Notes: generated by a model from the letters alone, not told the origin. A DNA stretch of 64,000 nucleotides from an uncultured Clostridia bacterium (GCA_934234035.1 CAKQHH010000006.1:21390-85389), one strand, 5' to 3'; shown: positions 42,085 to 52,807, counted from the stretch's first letter. Numbers and translations: made by a program.

Positions 42085-43284
42085 TCAGTCCTTCTTGCTT
42101 AGATATATATTAATATTTTCATTTTCTAACGTTGCTTTATGTAACTTCTTTTCCGAATTCACTGTTCCTTTTAAAGAGTGAGACCCGCTGCGAAGCCCCT
42201 TTGCATCTACGCTGACATCGAAATCCTTAGCGGTCAGACTCTCCAGCGTGCTGCCGGTGTCCGTCACCTCTACCGTAATGGTTTTATCCTCAAAAGTCGG
42301 CTTATATTTGCTATTAAGATTCTTTACCGTAACGCTACCGGTTGATATTTCGATTTCCTTCGTTTGATACTCCGTCACGTTCACGGTAATTCCCAGATTC
42401 AGGGAACTGTTGGCAACAAATACCCCTTCCGGCAGCTTGTACTTCAGTGCCAGCCGTCCGGATTCCGTCATCTTCTCTAAATCCGCCGGCTCCGCCGAAA
42501 CGGATTTCACCTTTTCAAGGACTTCTTTCTTCCCTTTGATTTCAATTTTCTTCGGCGCACTGTAGGTATGCAGGTACTCGTCATTCTCCGGATTATTTAC
42601 CTCGATATTCAGCGGAACGCTCTTGGTGGAGCCCTTGAACACCGCTACCGATGCCTTGGTCGGATTTACTTTAACATGAGTGACCTCGTCCCCGCTGCGA
42701 TCCACCGGAATCACGGAAACACTGTAGGTGTGCGTCTTTCCCGTGAGCTTCTGCTCTTCCACCGGAATTCGCACATATTCCACTTCCTTCACCTTGCTCT
42801 TGGCACCGGTTACCGAGAAATAGTCGCTGCTCTGTTCCTCTACAATCGGTTCCGTACCGGAAGTACTCTCCACTCGGTACTCCACTCGTCCCGGCACCGA
42901 CCGGGTATCCATGGTCTCCGTATTTACCGTGACCGTTTCGTCACTCTTGGATACGATGCTGACCTTAGACGGAGTCTGAACGTGAAGCGAAAGGGTGTTT
43001 TCCCCTTTGCCGGCATCGGACAAATCCGCCCGCACCTTAATATCGCTGTCATCCATCTTGTTCAATTCACTTCGGTGACCTTCCACTTCAATCTCGACAG
43101 ACTTCTTGTCGGCGGACTTCAATGCAATTCCCTTTGCCTCCAAATCCTTCTCATTGGAATAGGTAATGGGAACGTTTCGGAAGGTTCGCGTCGTGGTGGG
43201 ATCCACATTGTACATTACGTAGAGCCATCCGCAGAAAGCGATAATCAATGAAAGGATGATATTAATTTTCCGATTATTCTCCAT
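42085..43284 (-). CDS. cdaR: YbbR-domain protein CdaR, regulator of diadenylate cyclase
   Basis: A 399-residue protein with an N-terminal transmembrane helix (about residues 8-24) and an extracellular part made of several YbbR repeats (beta-rich, for example VPITYSNEKDLEAKGI and VPLNIEVNNPEND). CdaR binds and regulates CdaA from outside the membrane. Its start overlaps the end of cdaA by 11 bp, a sign of coupled translation. Confidence 0.92.
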   Translation of the reverse strand: MENNRKINIILSLIIAFCGWLYVMYNVDPTTTRTFRNVPITYSNEKDLEAKGIALKSADKKSVEIEVEGHRSELNKMDDSDIKVRADLSDAGKGENTLSLHVQTPSKVSIVSKSDETVTVNTETMDTRSVPGRVEYRVESTSGTEPIVEEQSSDYFSVTGAKSKVKEVEYVRIPVEEQKLTGKTHTYSVSVIPVDRSGDEVTHVKVNPTKASVAVFKGSTKSVPLNIEVNNPENDEYLHTYSAPKKIEIKGKKEVLEKVKSVSAEPADLEKMTESGRLALKYKLPEGVFVANSSLNLGITVNVTEYQTKEIEISTGSVTVKNLNSKYKPTFEDKTITVEVTDTGSTLESLTAKDFDVSVDAKGLRSGSHSLKGTVNSEKKLHKATLENENINIYLSKKD

Positions 43285-44125
43285 CCCGCGTCCCCTCCTT
43301 CCGACGATGCTTCAACGTCCGAGTCATCCGCTCTCGGAAAGTCTCTTCCTGAGGCATATATACCCCCAGTAGTATTTTCTCTACCGATTTCAGATCCATG
43401 AATCGACGGAAATTTCCGTTTTCCGCCACCGAAATCACGCCGGTCTCCTCCGATACGACGATTACCAGCGCATCGGACACCTCCGACACGCCCAGGCCCG
43501 CTCGATGCCGCGTTCCCAAATTTCGGCCGATATTCTTTTTTTCCGTAAGGGGGAGAACGCAGCTGGCTGCATGAATCCGATCTCCGCGAATGATTACGGC
43601 ACCGTCATGCAGCGGCGATCCTTCGTAAAACAAATTTCCCAGAAGGCGCACAGAAATCCGGGCATCCACAATGGTCCCGGTTTCAATAATATCATTCAGC
43701 ATGGTTTCCCGTTCAAAAACAATCAGCGCCCCGGTACGGGTTGCCGAAAAATCATCCACCGCTGCCACAATTTCCTTTACCACTTCAATGGCATTTTCCT
43801 TGTCCAGGCTTCGGAATTGACCGGCAACGATGTTCCGACGTCCCAGTTGCTCCAGTCCTCGACGCAGTTCCGGCTGGAACAGGACAATCAAGGCGAAGAG
43901 TCCCATGGTCACGAAATTACGAAGCAGCCAATTTAACAGGTAAAGATTCAGAAAATCGGACAGAAAGAAAACGATACCCAAAACCACCAGTCCACGAACC
44001 AATTGCTGTGCACGGGTTTCTTGGATAAATCCCAGAATCTTATAGACCAGATATGCCACAATAACGATATCCAGCACATCAATTAACCGAAATCCTACGA
44101 ATACATTCTGAAAAAATTCTACCAT
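43274..44125 (-). CDS. cdaA: Diadenylate cyclase (c-di-AMP synthase)
   Basis: About 283 residues: three N-terminal transmembrane helices and a DAC domain with the catalytic DGA motif (YEGSPLHDGAVIIRGD) and RHR motif (GTRHRAGLG). It makes c-di-AMP from two ATP. I start it at ATG 44125 (MVEFF), which has GAGGGA 5 nt upstream. The earlier ATG at 44161 lies only 3 bp from the -10 hexamer, so it would fall at or before the transcription start. First gene of the cdaA-cdaR-glmM-gltX-NTase-glmS-pgcA run. Confidence 0.95.
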   Translation of the reverse strand: MVEFFQNVFVGFRLIDVLDIVIVAYLVYKILGFIQETRAQQLVRGLVVLGIVFFLSDFLNLYLLNWLLRNFVTMGLFALIVLFQPELRRGLEQLGRRNIVAGQFRSLDKENAIEVVKEIVAAVDDFSATRTGALIVFERETMLNDIIETGTIVDARISVRLLGNLFYEGSPLHDGAVIIRGDRIHAASCVLPLTEKKNIGRNLGTRHRAGLGVSEVSDALVIVVSEETGVISVAENGNFRRFMDLKSVEKILLGVYMPQEETFRERMTRTLKHRRKEGTRDGE

Positions 44126-44164
44126 TCTGTCCCTCGAATAATTATATACACAAAAATTCATTTA

Positions 44165-44193
44165 ATTATAACGTGTCATGACTTTTTTTTCAA
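44165..44193 (-). promoter_or_regulatory. Promoter of the cdaA operon
   Basis: On the minus strand TTGAAA (44188-44193), a 17-bp spacer and TATAAT (44165-44170). Transcription would start near 44158. Confidence 0.8.
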
Positions 44194-44347
44194 GTTCACC
44201 ACGGCAATATTCGTTCATCTGTCACAAACACAGCACATTTTTTCACATCCTTTTTATTGACTTTCCGGCACCGCATCGAAACAGTAAACCTGAAATTTAA
44301 ATTCACTTTTTCTGCCATTCGGCTGCGCCGGTGCCGGGGGATGAAAA

Positions 44348-44396
44348 AACCTGCATCCGGAAAGCATTGCAAAGCGTTTGCTGTCCGGTGCAGGTT
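44348..44396 (-). terminator. Intrinsic terminator of the dTDP-sugar operon
   Basis: On the minus strand AACCTGCACCGGA faces TCCGGATGCAGGTT across a loop of about 22 nt that can itself pair, followed by TTTTTTC. Confidence 0.85.
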
Positions 44397-44406
44397 AATT
44401 TCTGCC

Positions 44407-47334
44407 TTATTCTTCTAATTGATTCTTTCTCTTCCCTTTGCGCAGAACCACAACCAGCAGTCCCAGACCGATGATCGTCACCGCGATTCCGGCCTTCAGG
44501 CCCGGATAGCGATATCGAAGAGTAATCTCATGCTTTCCCGCCGGCACTTTGATGCCGGTAAAGCCCAGATTCGTCCGGCTGATTTTATCCGCCTTCTTCC
44601 CATCCACGTATGCGGTCCATCCCGCATTGTCGATAATGGAGAAGTACATAATCCGCTCCGAATCGTTGTTTACCGTTCCGCGAACGGTTTTGTCATCGAA
44701 GGAAACATCCTTTAGGCTATTTTCATCCAGTACAGATGCGTCCCGGTCGTAGCCTTCCATCGGGATTCCGTATACCTTGATGGCATCGTATTTGTAGAAA
44801 CCCGCCTTATCGAAATGGATGCGGATATCCCCGCTAAAGGAGTCGTAATATCCCAGATTGATATTGTAATCGCTGATATCGTTAAGGCCGGTGTTTCCGT
44901 ATTTATAACACTCTCCGGTTTTGCTCCGGTCTCCCTTCGTAGCTGTAATGATGAAACTGGTGCCTCCGGTATAATCGTTCCGGTACAGATACTCCTTCAG
45001 CCGATTGTACCCCTGATCCGCCACCGTCTCGTCTTTCAGATGAATGTGCTGATCCCAGGTAATCGGTTCCCGGTCCAGTCCCTGGAAGGAAACCATAATC
45101 TGCATGTTCTTCCAGGTCTTCGGAACGTGAATGTTAAAGTAATTGTCTTCTTCGCTGTCATCCCCCTTCTGAACCGTCATTTCCCCCTTCTTTACGCCCT
45201 TCAGCTTCACGTTATACGGGGATGTGACGGAACATTCCAGCGACTGCACATCCGTATGCAGTTCCGAGATTTTCGCGTGCTTCAGTCCGGAAACCTTTGT
45301 CGCTTCTTTGTCCGGCACCACTGCCGCCTGCAGCATCACCTGCTCCCGTTCCAGAGGATTGAACTTCTTCAGTTCCGATTCCGTAATGTACTGCGAGTAT
45401 CCGGTTCCGATGCCCATGCAGTGCTTGTTTCGGTACACCTCCACTCCATCGATGGTCTTCCAATACTCGAATCCGTACGGCACGTACCCCGGTTTCTCCG
45501 CCTCTTTGTAATTCTTGTCCCGAAGGAAATATTTTACGCCCAACAGGTAGTCCATTCCCGGACGGTTGTCGTTGGAAAGGCTGACAATCCGCCGGTTGTA
45601 TCCTGCGTTGTTCCCCAGCATTTTGTTGAAATACAGCCAGTCGCTGCTGATGGAGGAGAAATACTCATAGATGGTTCTTCCGCCAAATACGATATTCACA
45701 TTGGATTTCTCAAAACCGTCATCCAGCTGGTCCGTGCGATAAAAAGAAGTGTCTTCCGCCTGAATGTCCGGCACCACCCGCTGAACGTATTGATCGTACA
45801 GTTCCGGCGTCGCTCCTTTATCGATATACGTCTTAATCCGCTGAGATCCGCCTTCGCCGGCGCCCGTCATCATAATCCAGGAATTAAGCCCCACATTTAC
45901 CACCAGTATTGCGGTAATTACGGCAGTCATCCCTCGGTACACCTTCGCTCTTCGCTGTCCCAGCTTCGGAACGTGCAGTTCCCGAACGGCCAGTGCCGCC
46001 AGCAGCGGGAACATCATACACAGGGAAAGCAAGGATTCCCAGGCGATATTGTGCTTCAGCATCTTCAGGGAGAAAATGCAAAGCAGCACCACCCAGACGC
46101 AAAGGAAGAACCACCAGCCCAGCAGCACCGTCATTCGCTTCCGGCTTTCCAGCACTTCATGATCCAGGCACTCCATGGCCGCCCATACCAGGAAGAATGT
46201 CAGGACGAAATACCATCTGCCCACGGAATAACTGAAACCGTTCAGGATTTTGCCCGTCACCGGGAACAATCCGATAATCAAGCAGAAAATCGCAAAGATT
46301 CCGGCAGTGCTCTTTTTCTTTCGTACGGTCCAAATAATCATCGGCATCAGTGCCGTCACCAGCAGGCCGGCAAAAACCGCGCTGTACGCCTCATGCACCT
46401 CGTTCAGCGAAACCAGCGCCGTCGGCATGGCGAAATATGTTTTTAGGGAATAGAACACCCCCTGGTTCGCGTCGTAATCGGAATTGATTACCGCCGATGT
46501 GGTGGTGTAAATGATGGATTCCACGAAGATTGCGGAAATCATCAGTCCGATCAGCCCATCCCCGATAAAACTGCCAAAGCGCCCGGCAAAGGCCTTCCAC
46601 GCCGGCCGGTCCGGCGGCAGGGCGGTTCGAAGGACTCCGTTCTTTCCGTAGAAGTGGAAGTATCTCACGATAAAGTACAGGATTACGAAAATTCCGGCGA
46701 TATATGCCCACAGAACGGTGGAGGCCAGAAACAGTACTTCCGCCGCGATGAACACCATCGGTGATTTTCCCTTCAGAATCCGTTCCGCACCCATAATGAG
46801 AATCGGGAACAGCATCATGGAGTTATTGAAGGTTCCCTGAGTCAAAGTGGCGATAATCGCCCACCCGGAGAAGGCGTAGGCAAATGCGCCCAGCACGTTC
46901 TGCTCCGTGGTCAGCTTCACTTCCCGGCCGAAAATCAGGAATGCCACACCGGCCAGATACTGCCGAAGAATCGTGACGAAATCGTAGGCCAGGTCTAAAT
47001 ACTTCTGAGGGAACGCCAGCAGAAGGTACGTCAGCGGATTGGTCAGCTTTCCCTTAAAAGTGTCAAAGAAACTTGCACCCAGTCCCACGTCCCAGGACCA
47101 GCCTTCGCCCCCTTGCGCCAGAACGCGCTTCAATTTGGTGTAAGAGGGATAGTGCTGCATCAATCCGTCCACGTTTCCGTTTCCCTTCAGAAGGGTTTTC
47201 TGATACACGAAGAATGCCGCAAAGACCAGAAGTGCCGTCACGACAAACAGACCGGTATACACCAGCCACTGTTTTTTCCAGCTCCACTCTCTGCTCAGTT
47301 CCGGTTCTGCATAATGCCGGGACGTCCCTCTCAT
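44407..47334 (-). CDS. YfhO-family large membrane protein
   Basis: A 975-residue protein with one transmembrane helix near the N-terminus (about 28-48), about ten more over the first half, a long extracytoplasmic domain, and a last helix before a basic tail (VTIIGLGLLVVVLRKGKRK). The C-terminal part, DNAGWTAYVDGKKADK and VPAGKHEITLRYRYPGL, is characteristic of YfhO proteins, GT-C-like enzymes that modify lipoteichoic acid or other surface glycans with sugars from polyprenyl carriers. It is last in the dTDP-sugar operon, with GT2 (polyprenyl-sugar synthase type) first, so the two may act in one decoration pathway. Confidence 0.85.
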   Translation of the reverse strand: MRGTSRHYAEPELSREWSWKKQWLVYTGLFVVTALLVFAAFFVYQKTLLKGNGNVDGLMQHYPSYTKLKRVLAQGGEGWSWDVGLGASFFDTFKGKLTNPLTYLLLAFPQKYLDLAYDFVTILRQYLAGVAFLIFGREVKLTTEQNVLGAFAYAFSGWAIIATLTQGTFNNSMMLFPILIMGAERILKGKSPMVFIAAEVLFLASTVLWAYIAGIFVILYFIVRYFHFYGKNGVLRTALPPDRPAWKAFAGRFGSFIGDGLIGLMISAIFVESIIYTTTSAVINSDYDANQGVFYSLKTYFAMPTALVSLNEVHEAYSAVFAGLLVTALMPMIIWTVRKKKSTAGIFAIFCLIIGLFPVTGKILNGFSYSVGRWYFVLTFFLVWAAMECLDHEVLESRKRMTVLLGWWFFLCVWVVLLCIFSLKMLKHNIAWESLLSLCMMFPLLAALAVRELHVPKLGQRRAKVYRGMTAVITAILVVNVGLNSWIMMTGAGEGGSQRIKTYIDKGATPELYDQYVQRVVPDIQAEDTSFYRTDQLDDGFEKSNVNIVFGGRTIYEYFSSISSDWLYFNKMLGNNAGYNRRIVSLSNDNRPGMDYLLGVKYFLRDKNYKEAEKPGYVPYGFEYWKTIDGVEVYRNKHCMGIGTGYSQYITESELKKFNPLEREQVMLQAAVVPDKEATKVSGLKHAKISELHTDVQSLECSVTSPYNVKLKGVKKGEMTVQKGDDSEEDNYFNIHVPKTWKNMQIMVSFQGLDREPITWDQHIHLKDETVADQGYNRLKEYLYRNDYTGGTSFIITATKGDRSKTGECYKYGNTGLNDISDYNINLGYYDSFSGDIRIHFDKAGFYKYDAIKVYGIPMEGYDRDASVLDENSLKDVSFDDKTVRGTVNNDSERIMYFSIIDNAGWTAYVDGKKADKISRTNLGFTGIKVPAGKHEITLRYRYPGLKAGIAVTIIGLGLLVVVLRKGKRKNQLEE

Positions 47335-47360
47335 TTCACTCTCCTTACTTCACCGAAAAT

Positions 47361-48380
47361 CTACCGATTTCCGTACATCTTCTCGTAATATTCCATATAG
47401 TCGCCGGAAATGATATTCTTCCACCAGCTTTCGTTGTTCAAATACCAGTCGATGGTCTGACGAATTCCGTCGTCGAACTTGGTCTCCGGCAGCCAGCCCA
47501 GCTCGCCGTGAATCTTGGACGGATCGATGGCATAACGAAGATCGTGGCCCTTTCGGTCTCCCACAAAGGTAATCAAGCTTTCCGGTTTGCCCAGCTGCTT
47601 CAGGATTGTTTTTACCACATCCAGGTTGGAACGCTCGTTGTGTCCGCCGATGTTGTAGACTTCGCCCACCTTTCCGTTCTCCAGGATCATGTCGATGGCC
47701 CGGCAGTGATCTTCCACGTAGAGCCAGTCCCGCACGTTCTCACCGGTACCGTATACCGGCAGCGGCTTGTCGGCCAGCGCATTGGCAATCATCAGCGGAA
47801 TCAGCTTCTCCGGGAACTGATACGGTCCGTAGTTATTGGAACATCTGGAGATCGTCACCGGAAGTCCGTAGGTTCGGTGATACGCCATGGCCAGCAGATC
47901 CGCCGATGCTTTGGACGCAGAATACGGGCTGGAGGCCTGAAGCGGCAGGTCTTCCGTGAAGAACAGGTCCGGCCGGTCCAGCGGCAGGTCTCCGTAGACT
48001 TCATCGGTTCCCACCTGGTGGAAACGCTGAATGCCGAACTCCCGGCACGCATCCATCAGCACCTGAGTGCCCAGAATGTTGGTGCGCAGGAATACGCCCG
48101 GATCCTCAATGGAACGGTCTACGTGGGATTCCGCCGCAAAGTTTACCACCACGTCCGGATGATGCTCTTCAAACACCTTGCGTACCCCTTCTCGATCCGT
48201 GATATCGCAGCGCACAAAAGTAAAATGATCCTCCTCCATTACCGGCGCCAGAGTCTCCAGGTTACCGGCATAGGTCAGGGAATCCAGCGCGATAATATCG
48301 TACTCCGGATGGGCCTTTCTCATATGAAAAACAAAATTACTTCCGATAAATCCGGCCGCACCGGTTACTAGAATTTTCAT
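47361..48380 (-). CDS. rfbB: dTDP-glucose 4,6-dehydratase
   Basis: A 339-residue extended SDR enzyme. NAD-binding [10 protein letters not shown] at residues 7-16, the T-D-E-V-Y catalytic stretch ([10 protein letters not shown]) and the YxxxK pair in [12 protein letters not shown] are all present. It converts dTDP-glucose into dTDP-4-keto-6-deoxyglucose. No RfbC or RfbD follows, so rhamnose is not made from this cluster; the aminotransferase upstream points to a 4-amino sugar. 31 bp after rfbA. Confidence 0.95.
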   Translation of the reverse strand: MKILVTGAAGFIGSNFVFHMRKAHPEYDIIALDSLTYAGNLETLAPVMEEDHFTFVRCDITDREGVRKVFEEHHPDVVVNFAAESHVDRSIEDPGVFLRTNILGTQVLMDACREFGIQRFHQVGTDEVYGDLPLDRPDLFFTEDLPLQASSPYSASKASADLLAMAYHRTYGLPVTISRCSNNYGPYQFPEKLIPLMIANALADKPLPVYGTGENVRDWLYVEDHCRAIDMILENGKVGEVYNIGGHNERSNLDVVKTILKQLGKPESLITFVGDRKGHDLRYAIDPSKIHGELGWLPETKFDDGIRQTIDWYLNNESWWKNIISGDYMEYYEKMYGNR

Positions 48381-48411
48381 CGTTCAATCTCCTTTTCTTC
48401 TTCAATCCCGA

Positions 48412-49272
48412 TTAGAGCAGGGAAAGGATGTACTGTCCATACTGGGTCATCTTCAAAGACTCACCCACCTCGCGAAGCTGTGCGTCATCGATGAAACCCT
48501 TTCTCCAGGCGATTTCCTCCAGGCAAGCGATGTAGAATCCCTGTCTGGCCTGAATGGTGGATACGTATTCCGATGCGTTCAGCATGCCCTCCGGCGTACC
48601 GGTATCCAGCCATGCCATACCTCTGCCCATCAGCTCCACCTTCAGCGTGCCTCTCCGCAGGTATTCGTTGTTCACCGCCGTAATTTCAATCTCTCCCCGC
48701 GCCGACGGTTTCACGTTCTTGGCAATTTCGATAACATCGTTGTCGTAGAAATACAGTCCCGGCACCGCGAAATTGGACTTCGGCTGCTTCGGTTTCTCCT
48801 CGATGGAAACCACGTTCTTTTCCGAATCGAATTCCACCACGCCGAAGGCCGTCGGATCCTTTACCGGATATCCGAACACCGTCGCCCCCGTCTCATGGGA
48901 AATGGCTCTCTTGAGGATTCCGCTCAGATCCTGACCGTAGAAGATGTTGTCGCCCAGAACCAGACATACGTTATCGTCGCCGATAAATTCTTCGCCCAGA
49001 ATAAATGCGTCCGCCAGTCCTCTCGGCTGATCCTGCACCTTGTATTCGAAATGGACGCCCAGACTGCTTCCGTCGCCCAGCAGCTCTTCATAACCGTCGA
49101 TGGCCTCCGGTGAAGAAATAATCAAGATGTCCCGGATGCCCGCCAGAAGCAGCACCGAAATCGGATAGTACACCAGCGGCTTATCGTAAATCGGCAGCAG
49201 CTGCTTCGATACCGCCTTTGTCATCGGATAGAGTCTCGTTCCCTTTCCCCCGGCTAAAACAATTCCCTTCAT
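48412..49272 (-). CDS. rfbA: Glucose-1-phosphate thymidylyltransferase
   Basis: A 286-residue RmlA. The pyrophosphorylase motif [18 protein letters not shown] is at the N-terminus, with [13 protein letters not shown] for the metal and nucleotide, and [10 protein letters not shown] for the sugar site. It makes dTDP-glucose from glucose 1-phosphate (which PgcA can supply) and dTTP. Its ATG overlaps the flippase stop by 4 bp (ATGA). Confidence 0.96.
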   Translation of the reverse strand: MKGIVLAGGKGTRLYPMTKAVSKQLLPIYDKPLVYYPISVLLLAGIRDILIISSPEAIDGYEELLGDGSSLGVHFEYKVQDQPRGLADAFILGEEFIGDDNVCLVLGDNIFYGQDLSGILKRAISHETGATVFGYPVKDPTAFGVVEFDSEKNVVSIEEKPKQPKSNFAVPGLYFYDNDVIEIAKNVKPSARGEIEITAVNNEYLRRGTLKVELMGRGMAWLDTGTPEGMLNASEYVSTIQARQGFYIACLEEIAWRKGFIDDAQLREVGESLKMTQYGQYILSLL

Positions 49273-50546
49273 ACAATTCTCCTACTTTCTTTTCTGATTC
49301 TAATGAACAGAATCACTCCTAATATAATGGTTAATATCGTCATAATTGTGGTGTACAGCACCGTCGCACCCAGCATGCCGTAGTTTCGCACAAATACTCC
49401 CGACAGGGTAAAAGCAGCCAGCGCCGCGGCTCCGTAGCTGTAGATCAGCGTCCGGTGCATCCGCACAATGGTGATGACCGTATTGAAGAATACGGAATAG
49501 GCCAGCATTCCGCCGCCCAGCATCACGATGATCAGCTCCTTCCGGTGTCCGGCTAGGTTCATTCCGAAAATCCAGCTCAGCACCGGTATTCCGATGGTGG
49601 CCGCCACCGCCAGCCCCAGCACCGTGAGTCCCAGCACCAGAACCATCTGTTTCCGGATGGCTTTCTTGAACCGCTCGATTTCCCCTCTCGCCCAAATCTC
49701 CGCATAGGAGGTGAGAATCGGGTTGAAGATGAAATGCACCACCAGCTGTACCACAAAGGCCGGCATAAAGATAATGTTATACATGGCCTGGATTTCTTCC
49801 GTGAGATAGGCATCGATGGCATACTTCGGTGCGTTGCTCAGATACATGTTCAGGAACAGACTGAGAAACAGCGGAAATCCTTCCACCATCATCATCCACA
49901 TCCGCCGCATGTTGAATTCCGGCCGCAGCGCACAGAAATCCGTCGCCACATTCATGGAGGTGAAACCGGCCACCACGACGGATACGATGACGCACATCAG
50001 AATGGCGCTCACCAGATTCCGAGTCACCAAATACGTTGCGGAGAAGGATACCATCTCCATCAGATACCGGAAAGAGGATGACTTCGTCGCTGCATCCAGT
50101 CTTCCCATCTGCTGCATCCGTCCGTGGACCACATCCGTAAAGGCCTGAACGCACTTCAGTGCATTCACCAGAAGAATGACGATGAACTTCTGGGAGTCGT
50201 ATCCCAGACATACGGTACCATACAGGCAATATCCCAGCGCCGCCAGCATCATCACCACGCAGGTGATAATCCGAATTCCGTAGTACTCCGCGAAGGAATA
50301 TTTTTCCCGGATGTCCGAGGATTGGAACTTTCGGAATCCATACTGTCCCACATACAGCATCAGGGCCGCCACCGCATAGGCGATGCTGAACACCCCCGCA
50401 TCGTAGACGCCCTGGCTCCGGGTCAGCACCAAAGTCATTACCGGGGATTCCCCGGCACTGAGCATGGCGTTAATCATATTCCACAGGTAGCTGCTCCGCT
50501 CGATATTGTCGGCTTTCTCCAGACGATTTCGAATCTTTTTAAGCAT
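49269..50546 (-). CDS. Polysaccharide flippase (Wzx/MATE-like)
   Basis: A 425-residue membrane protein with about twelve hydrophobic segments and the look of an MVF/Wzx flippase, which turns lipid-linked oligosaccharide to the outside of the membrane. N-terminal sequence [19 protein letters not shown] precedes the first helix. Located between the aminotransferase (7 bp gap) and rfbA (4 bp overlap), so it likely moves the glycan containing the dTDP-derived sugar. Confidence 0.82.
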   Translation of the reverse strand: MLKKIRNRLEKADNIERSSYLWNMINAMLSAGESPVMTLVLTRSQGVYDAGVFSIAYAVAALMLYVGQYGFRKFQSSDIREKYSFAEYYGIRIITCVVMMLAALGYCLYGTVCLGYDSQKFIVILLVNALKCVQAFTDVVHGRMQQMGRLDAATKSSSFRYLMEMVSFSATYLVTRNLVSAILMCVIVSVVVAGFTSMNVATDFCALRPEFNMRRMWMMMVEGFPLFLSLFLNMYLSNAPKYAIDAYLTEEIQAMYNIIFMPAFVVQLVVHFIFNPILTSYAEIWARGEIERFKKAIRKQMVLVLGLTVLGLAVAATIGIPVLSWIFGMNLAGHRKELIIVMLGGGMLAYSVFFNTVITIVRMHRTLIYSYGAAALAAFTLSGVFVRNYGMLGATVLYTTIMTILTIILGVILFIRIRKESRRIV

Positions 50547-50553
50547 ATGTCAC

Positions 50554-51684
50554 CTATTTGTGGTAAAAACCGTGAACCGCGTCGATGACCTTCTGCTGAT
50601 CGCTTTCCGACAGATTGTAGTACATCGGCAGTCTCAGCAGGCGTTCACTTTCTTTTGTGGTATATCGATCCTCTCCGTGGAACCGTCCGAACCGCAGGCC
50701 CGCCGGTGCGGAGTGAAGCGGCACGTAATGGAATACCGCTGCGATGTCCCGCTCCTTCAGGTAGGAAATCAGGGCTTTCCGCTCTTCCATATCCTTTGTC
50801 TTGATGTAGAACATGTGGGCGTTGTGGGCGCATTCTTCCGGAATGTACGGAAGTTCGATGACACCCTCCTGCGCCAAATCCTGCAGGCCTTCGTTGTAGC
50901 GCGCCCAACTCTGAAGGCGATTCTCGTTAATCTCATCCGCCATCTCCAGCTGTGCCATCAGGTACGCCGCGTTGATATCGCTTGGCAGGAAGGACGATCC
51001 GATGTTCACCCAGGTGTATTTATCCACCTGACCCCGGAAGAACCGGCTCCGGTCCGTTCCCTTCTCCCGGATGATTTCCGCATCTTCAATCTGCTCCGGC
51101 CGGTTGATCAGGATGGCACCGCCTTCGCCCATGCTGTAATTCTTTGTCTCATGGAAGCTGAAGCAGCCGTAATCGCCGATGCTGCCCAGCGCCCGGCCCT
51201 TGTAGAACGCATTCACGCCCTGCGCCGCATCCTCCACAACCACCAGGTTGTGTCTCTTTGCAATATCCATGATGGTGTCCATCTCGCAGCCCACGCCGGC
51301 ATAGTGCACCGGGACGATGGCTCTGGTTTTGTCCGTGATGGCATCCTCAATCAGCTTCTCATCGATGTTCATGGTATCCGGACGGATGTCCACGAAAACC
51401 AGCTTTGCCCCGCGCAGCACAAACGCGTTCGCGGTGGACACAAAGGTGTAGGACGGAAGAATCACTTCATCCCCCGGCTGAATATCGCTGAGCAATGCCG
51501 CCATCTCCAAAGCCTGCGTGCCGGAGGTGGTCAGAAGGGCCTTTGCCGTTCCGGTATGCTCCTCAATCCAGGCGTTGCAGCGCTTGGTGAATTCCCCATC
51601 TCCACAGATCTTATGGCTGTCGATCGCCGCCTTCATGTATTCGGTTTCTTTTCCCACATAAGGTGGAACATTGAATCGTATCAT
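50554..51684 (-). CDS. wecE: dTDP-4-amino-4,6-dideoxygalactose transaminase, WecE/RffA type
   Basis: A 376-residue PLP-dependent aminotransferase of the DegT family. Lys in SFHETKNYSMGEGG is the Schiff-base residue. It resembles E. coli WecE along its length: PSYTFVSTANAFVLRGAK, TDKTRAIVPVHYAG, FFRGQVDKYTW, FHGEDRYTTKESERLLRLP. It would convert the RfbB product into dTDP-4-amino-4,6-dideoxygalactose (Fuc4N). No acetyltransferase like WecD is in the cluster, so the sugar could remain an unacetylated, positively charged amine; that is inference. Confidence 0.9.
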   Translation of the reverse strand: MIRFNVPPYVGKETEYMKAAIDSHKICGDGEFTKRCNAWIEEHTGTAKALLTTSGTQALEMAALLSDIQPGDEVILPSYTFVSTANAFVLRGAKLVFVDIRPDTMNIDEKLIEDAITDKTRAIVPVHYAGVGCEMDTIMDIAKRHNLVVVEDAAQGVNAFYKGRALGSIGDYGCFSFHETKNYSMGEGGAILINRPEQIEDAEIIREKGTDRSRFFRGQVDKYTWVNIGSSFLPSDINAAYLMAQLEMADEINENRLQSWARYNEGLQDLAQEGVIELPYIPEECAHNAHMFYIKTKDMEERKALISYLKERDIAAVFHYVPLHSAPAGLRFGRFHGEDRYTTKESERLLRLPMYYNLSESDQQKVIDAVHGFYHK

Positions 51685-51761
51685 AGTTACTCCCTTTCAT
51701 ATTCTAGATCCCATAAAAAAATACGAACTTCTTTCAAACTGTCCCGGACAGGCCCGGAAGG

Positions 51762-52730
51762 TTACTGCTTCCCCAGGTCTTCGAAATTGACGGACGAGTC
51801 CGAATCTTTAGTATAAATTTCTCTCACCACGAACTGCGGATTGTTGCCCATTCCCAGGAACATTCGTCCGATGTATTCCCCAATCAGTCCCAAAGAAAAC
51901 AGAATCAATCCGGAGAAAAAGAAGATGGCTGCCATCAGGGATGCCCAGCCCATCATCATGGCCGGATTCATGATTTTCCGCACAATCACCACGATGGTGC
52001 CAATCAGTCCCAGCATGGAAAAGACCATTCCCAGGCAGGTGGCCATGCGCAGTGGAACGACAGAATATCCTACAATATTGGACCAAAGCTTGATCAGCTT
52101 CTTAAAAGTATATCCGGACTGTCCGTAAGCTCGGTCGAAATGCTCCACCGGAATGCAGGAGATGTTGCGTGTGGTGCGGAGCACCAGCCCCTGCAGATGG
52201 GTGTACGGCTCTTTGTACTGGATGATGTAATCCCGAACGAATTTTCTTATCACAAAGAAGCTGGATGTCTTCATCCCCTTCGGTTTCCCGATCAGGATTC
52301 GAACGGATTCGAAGTGAACCCAGCTTCCGAAATTCCGGAAACGGCTGTGCTTCTTTTCCGGATAGTATCCATAGACCACATCATAGCCTTTTTCAATTTC
52401 CTCAAAGAGTTTCGGCAATTGAGACGGACGGGTCTGCAGGTCGTCGTCCATAGAGATGATGTAATCTCCTTTGGCGTAATTCATTCCCGCAATCGACGCG
52501 TTGTGCTGGCCGGAATTCTTCGCCAGCTCGATGGCCTTAACGCAGGAATATTCATTGGCCAATGCCTTCAGCTCCTGAAGGGTTGCCCCTTCGTCCGGTG
52601 AATGATCGTCCACCAGAATGAATTCGTAGGGTTTCCGATCGATTCGTTCCATTTCCTGTATGGTGCTCTCCACTACTTCTCGGATGGTGTGAGACGAGCA
52701 ATAACAGGGAATGACAAATGAATAAGACAT
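51762..52730 (-). CDS. GT2 glycosyltransferase, polyprenyl-phosphate sugar synthase type
   Basis: A 322-residue family 2 glycosyltransferase. GT-A fold with VIPCYCSSHTIREVV at the N-terminus, a D-x-D-like SMDDDLQTRP, and two C-terminal transmembrane helices (about residues 230-250 and 265-290). This DPM1/ArnC-like layout usually transfers a sugar from a nucleotide to undecaprenyl phosphate. With the amino-sugar genes behind it, dTDP-Fuc4N is a reasonable donor guess. It heads the operon; the 77-bp gap to wecE holds no clear terminator. Confidence 0.88.
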   Translation of the reverse strand: MSYSFVIPCYCSSHTIREVVESTIQEMERIDRKPYEFILVDDHSPDEGATLQELKALANEYSCVKAIELAKNSGQHNASIAGMNYAKGDYIISMDDDLQTRPSQLPKLFEEIEKGYDVVYGYYPEKKHSRFRNFGSWVHFESVRILIGKPKGMKTSSFFVIRKFVRDYIIQYKEPYTHLQGLVLRTTRNISCIPVEHFDRAYGQSGYTFKKLIKLWSNIVGYSVVPLRMATCLGMVFSMLGLIGTIVVIVRKIMNPAMMMGWASLMAAIFFFSGLILFSLGLIGEYIGRMFLGMGNNPQFVVREIYTKDSDSSVNFEDLGKQ

Positions 52731-52807
52731 ACATGTTCCTCTTTTCGTTGTTAATACTTACATATTCTAATATTTTTATGCGGCAGAATCAAGTGATTAC
52801 ACCCGAA

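Noticed and set aside
44126-44161. Upstream ATG start of cdaA
   Set aside because: It would lie 3 bp from the -10 hexamer, at or before the transcript start, and has no ribosome site.
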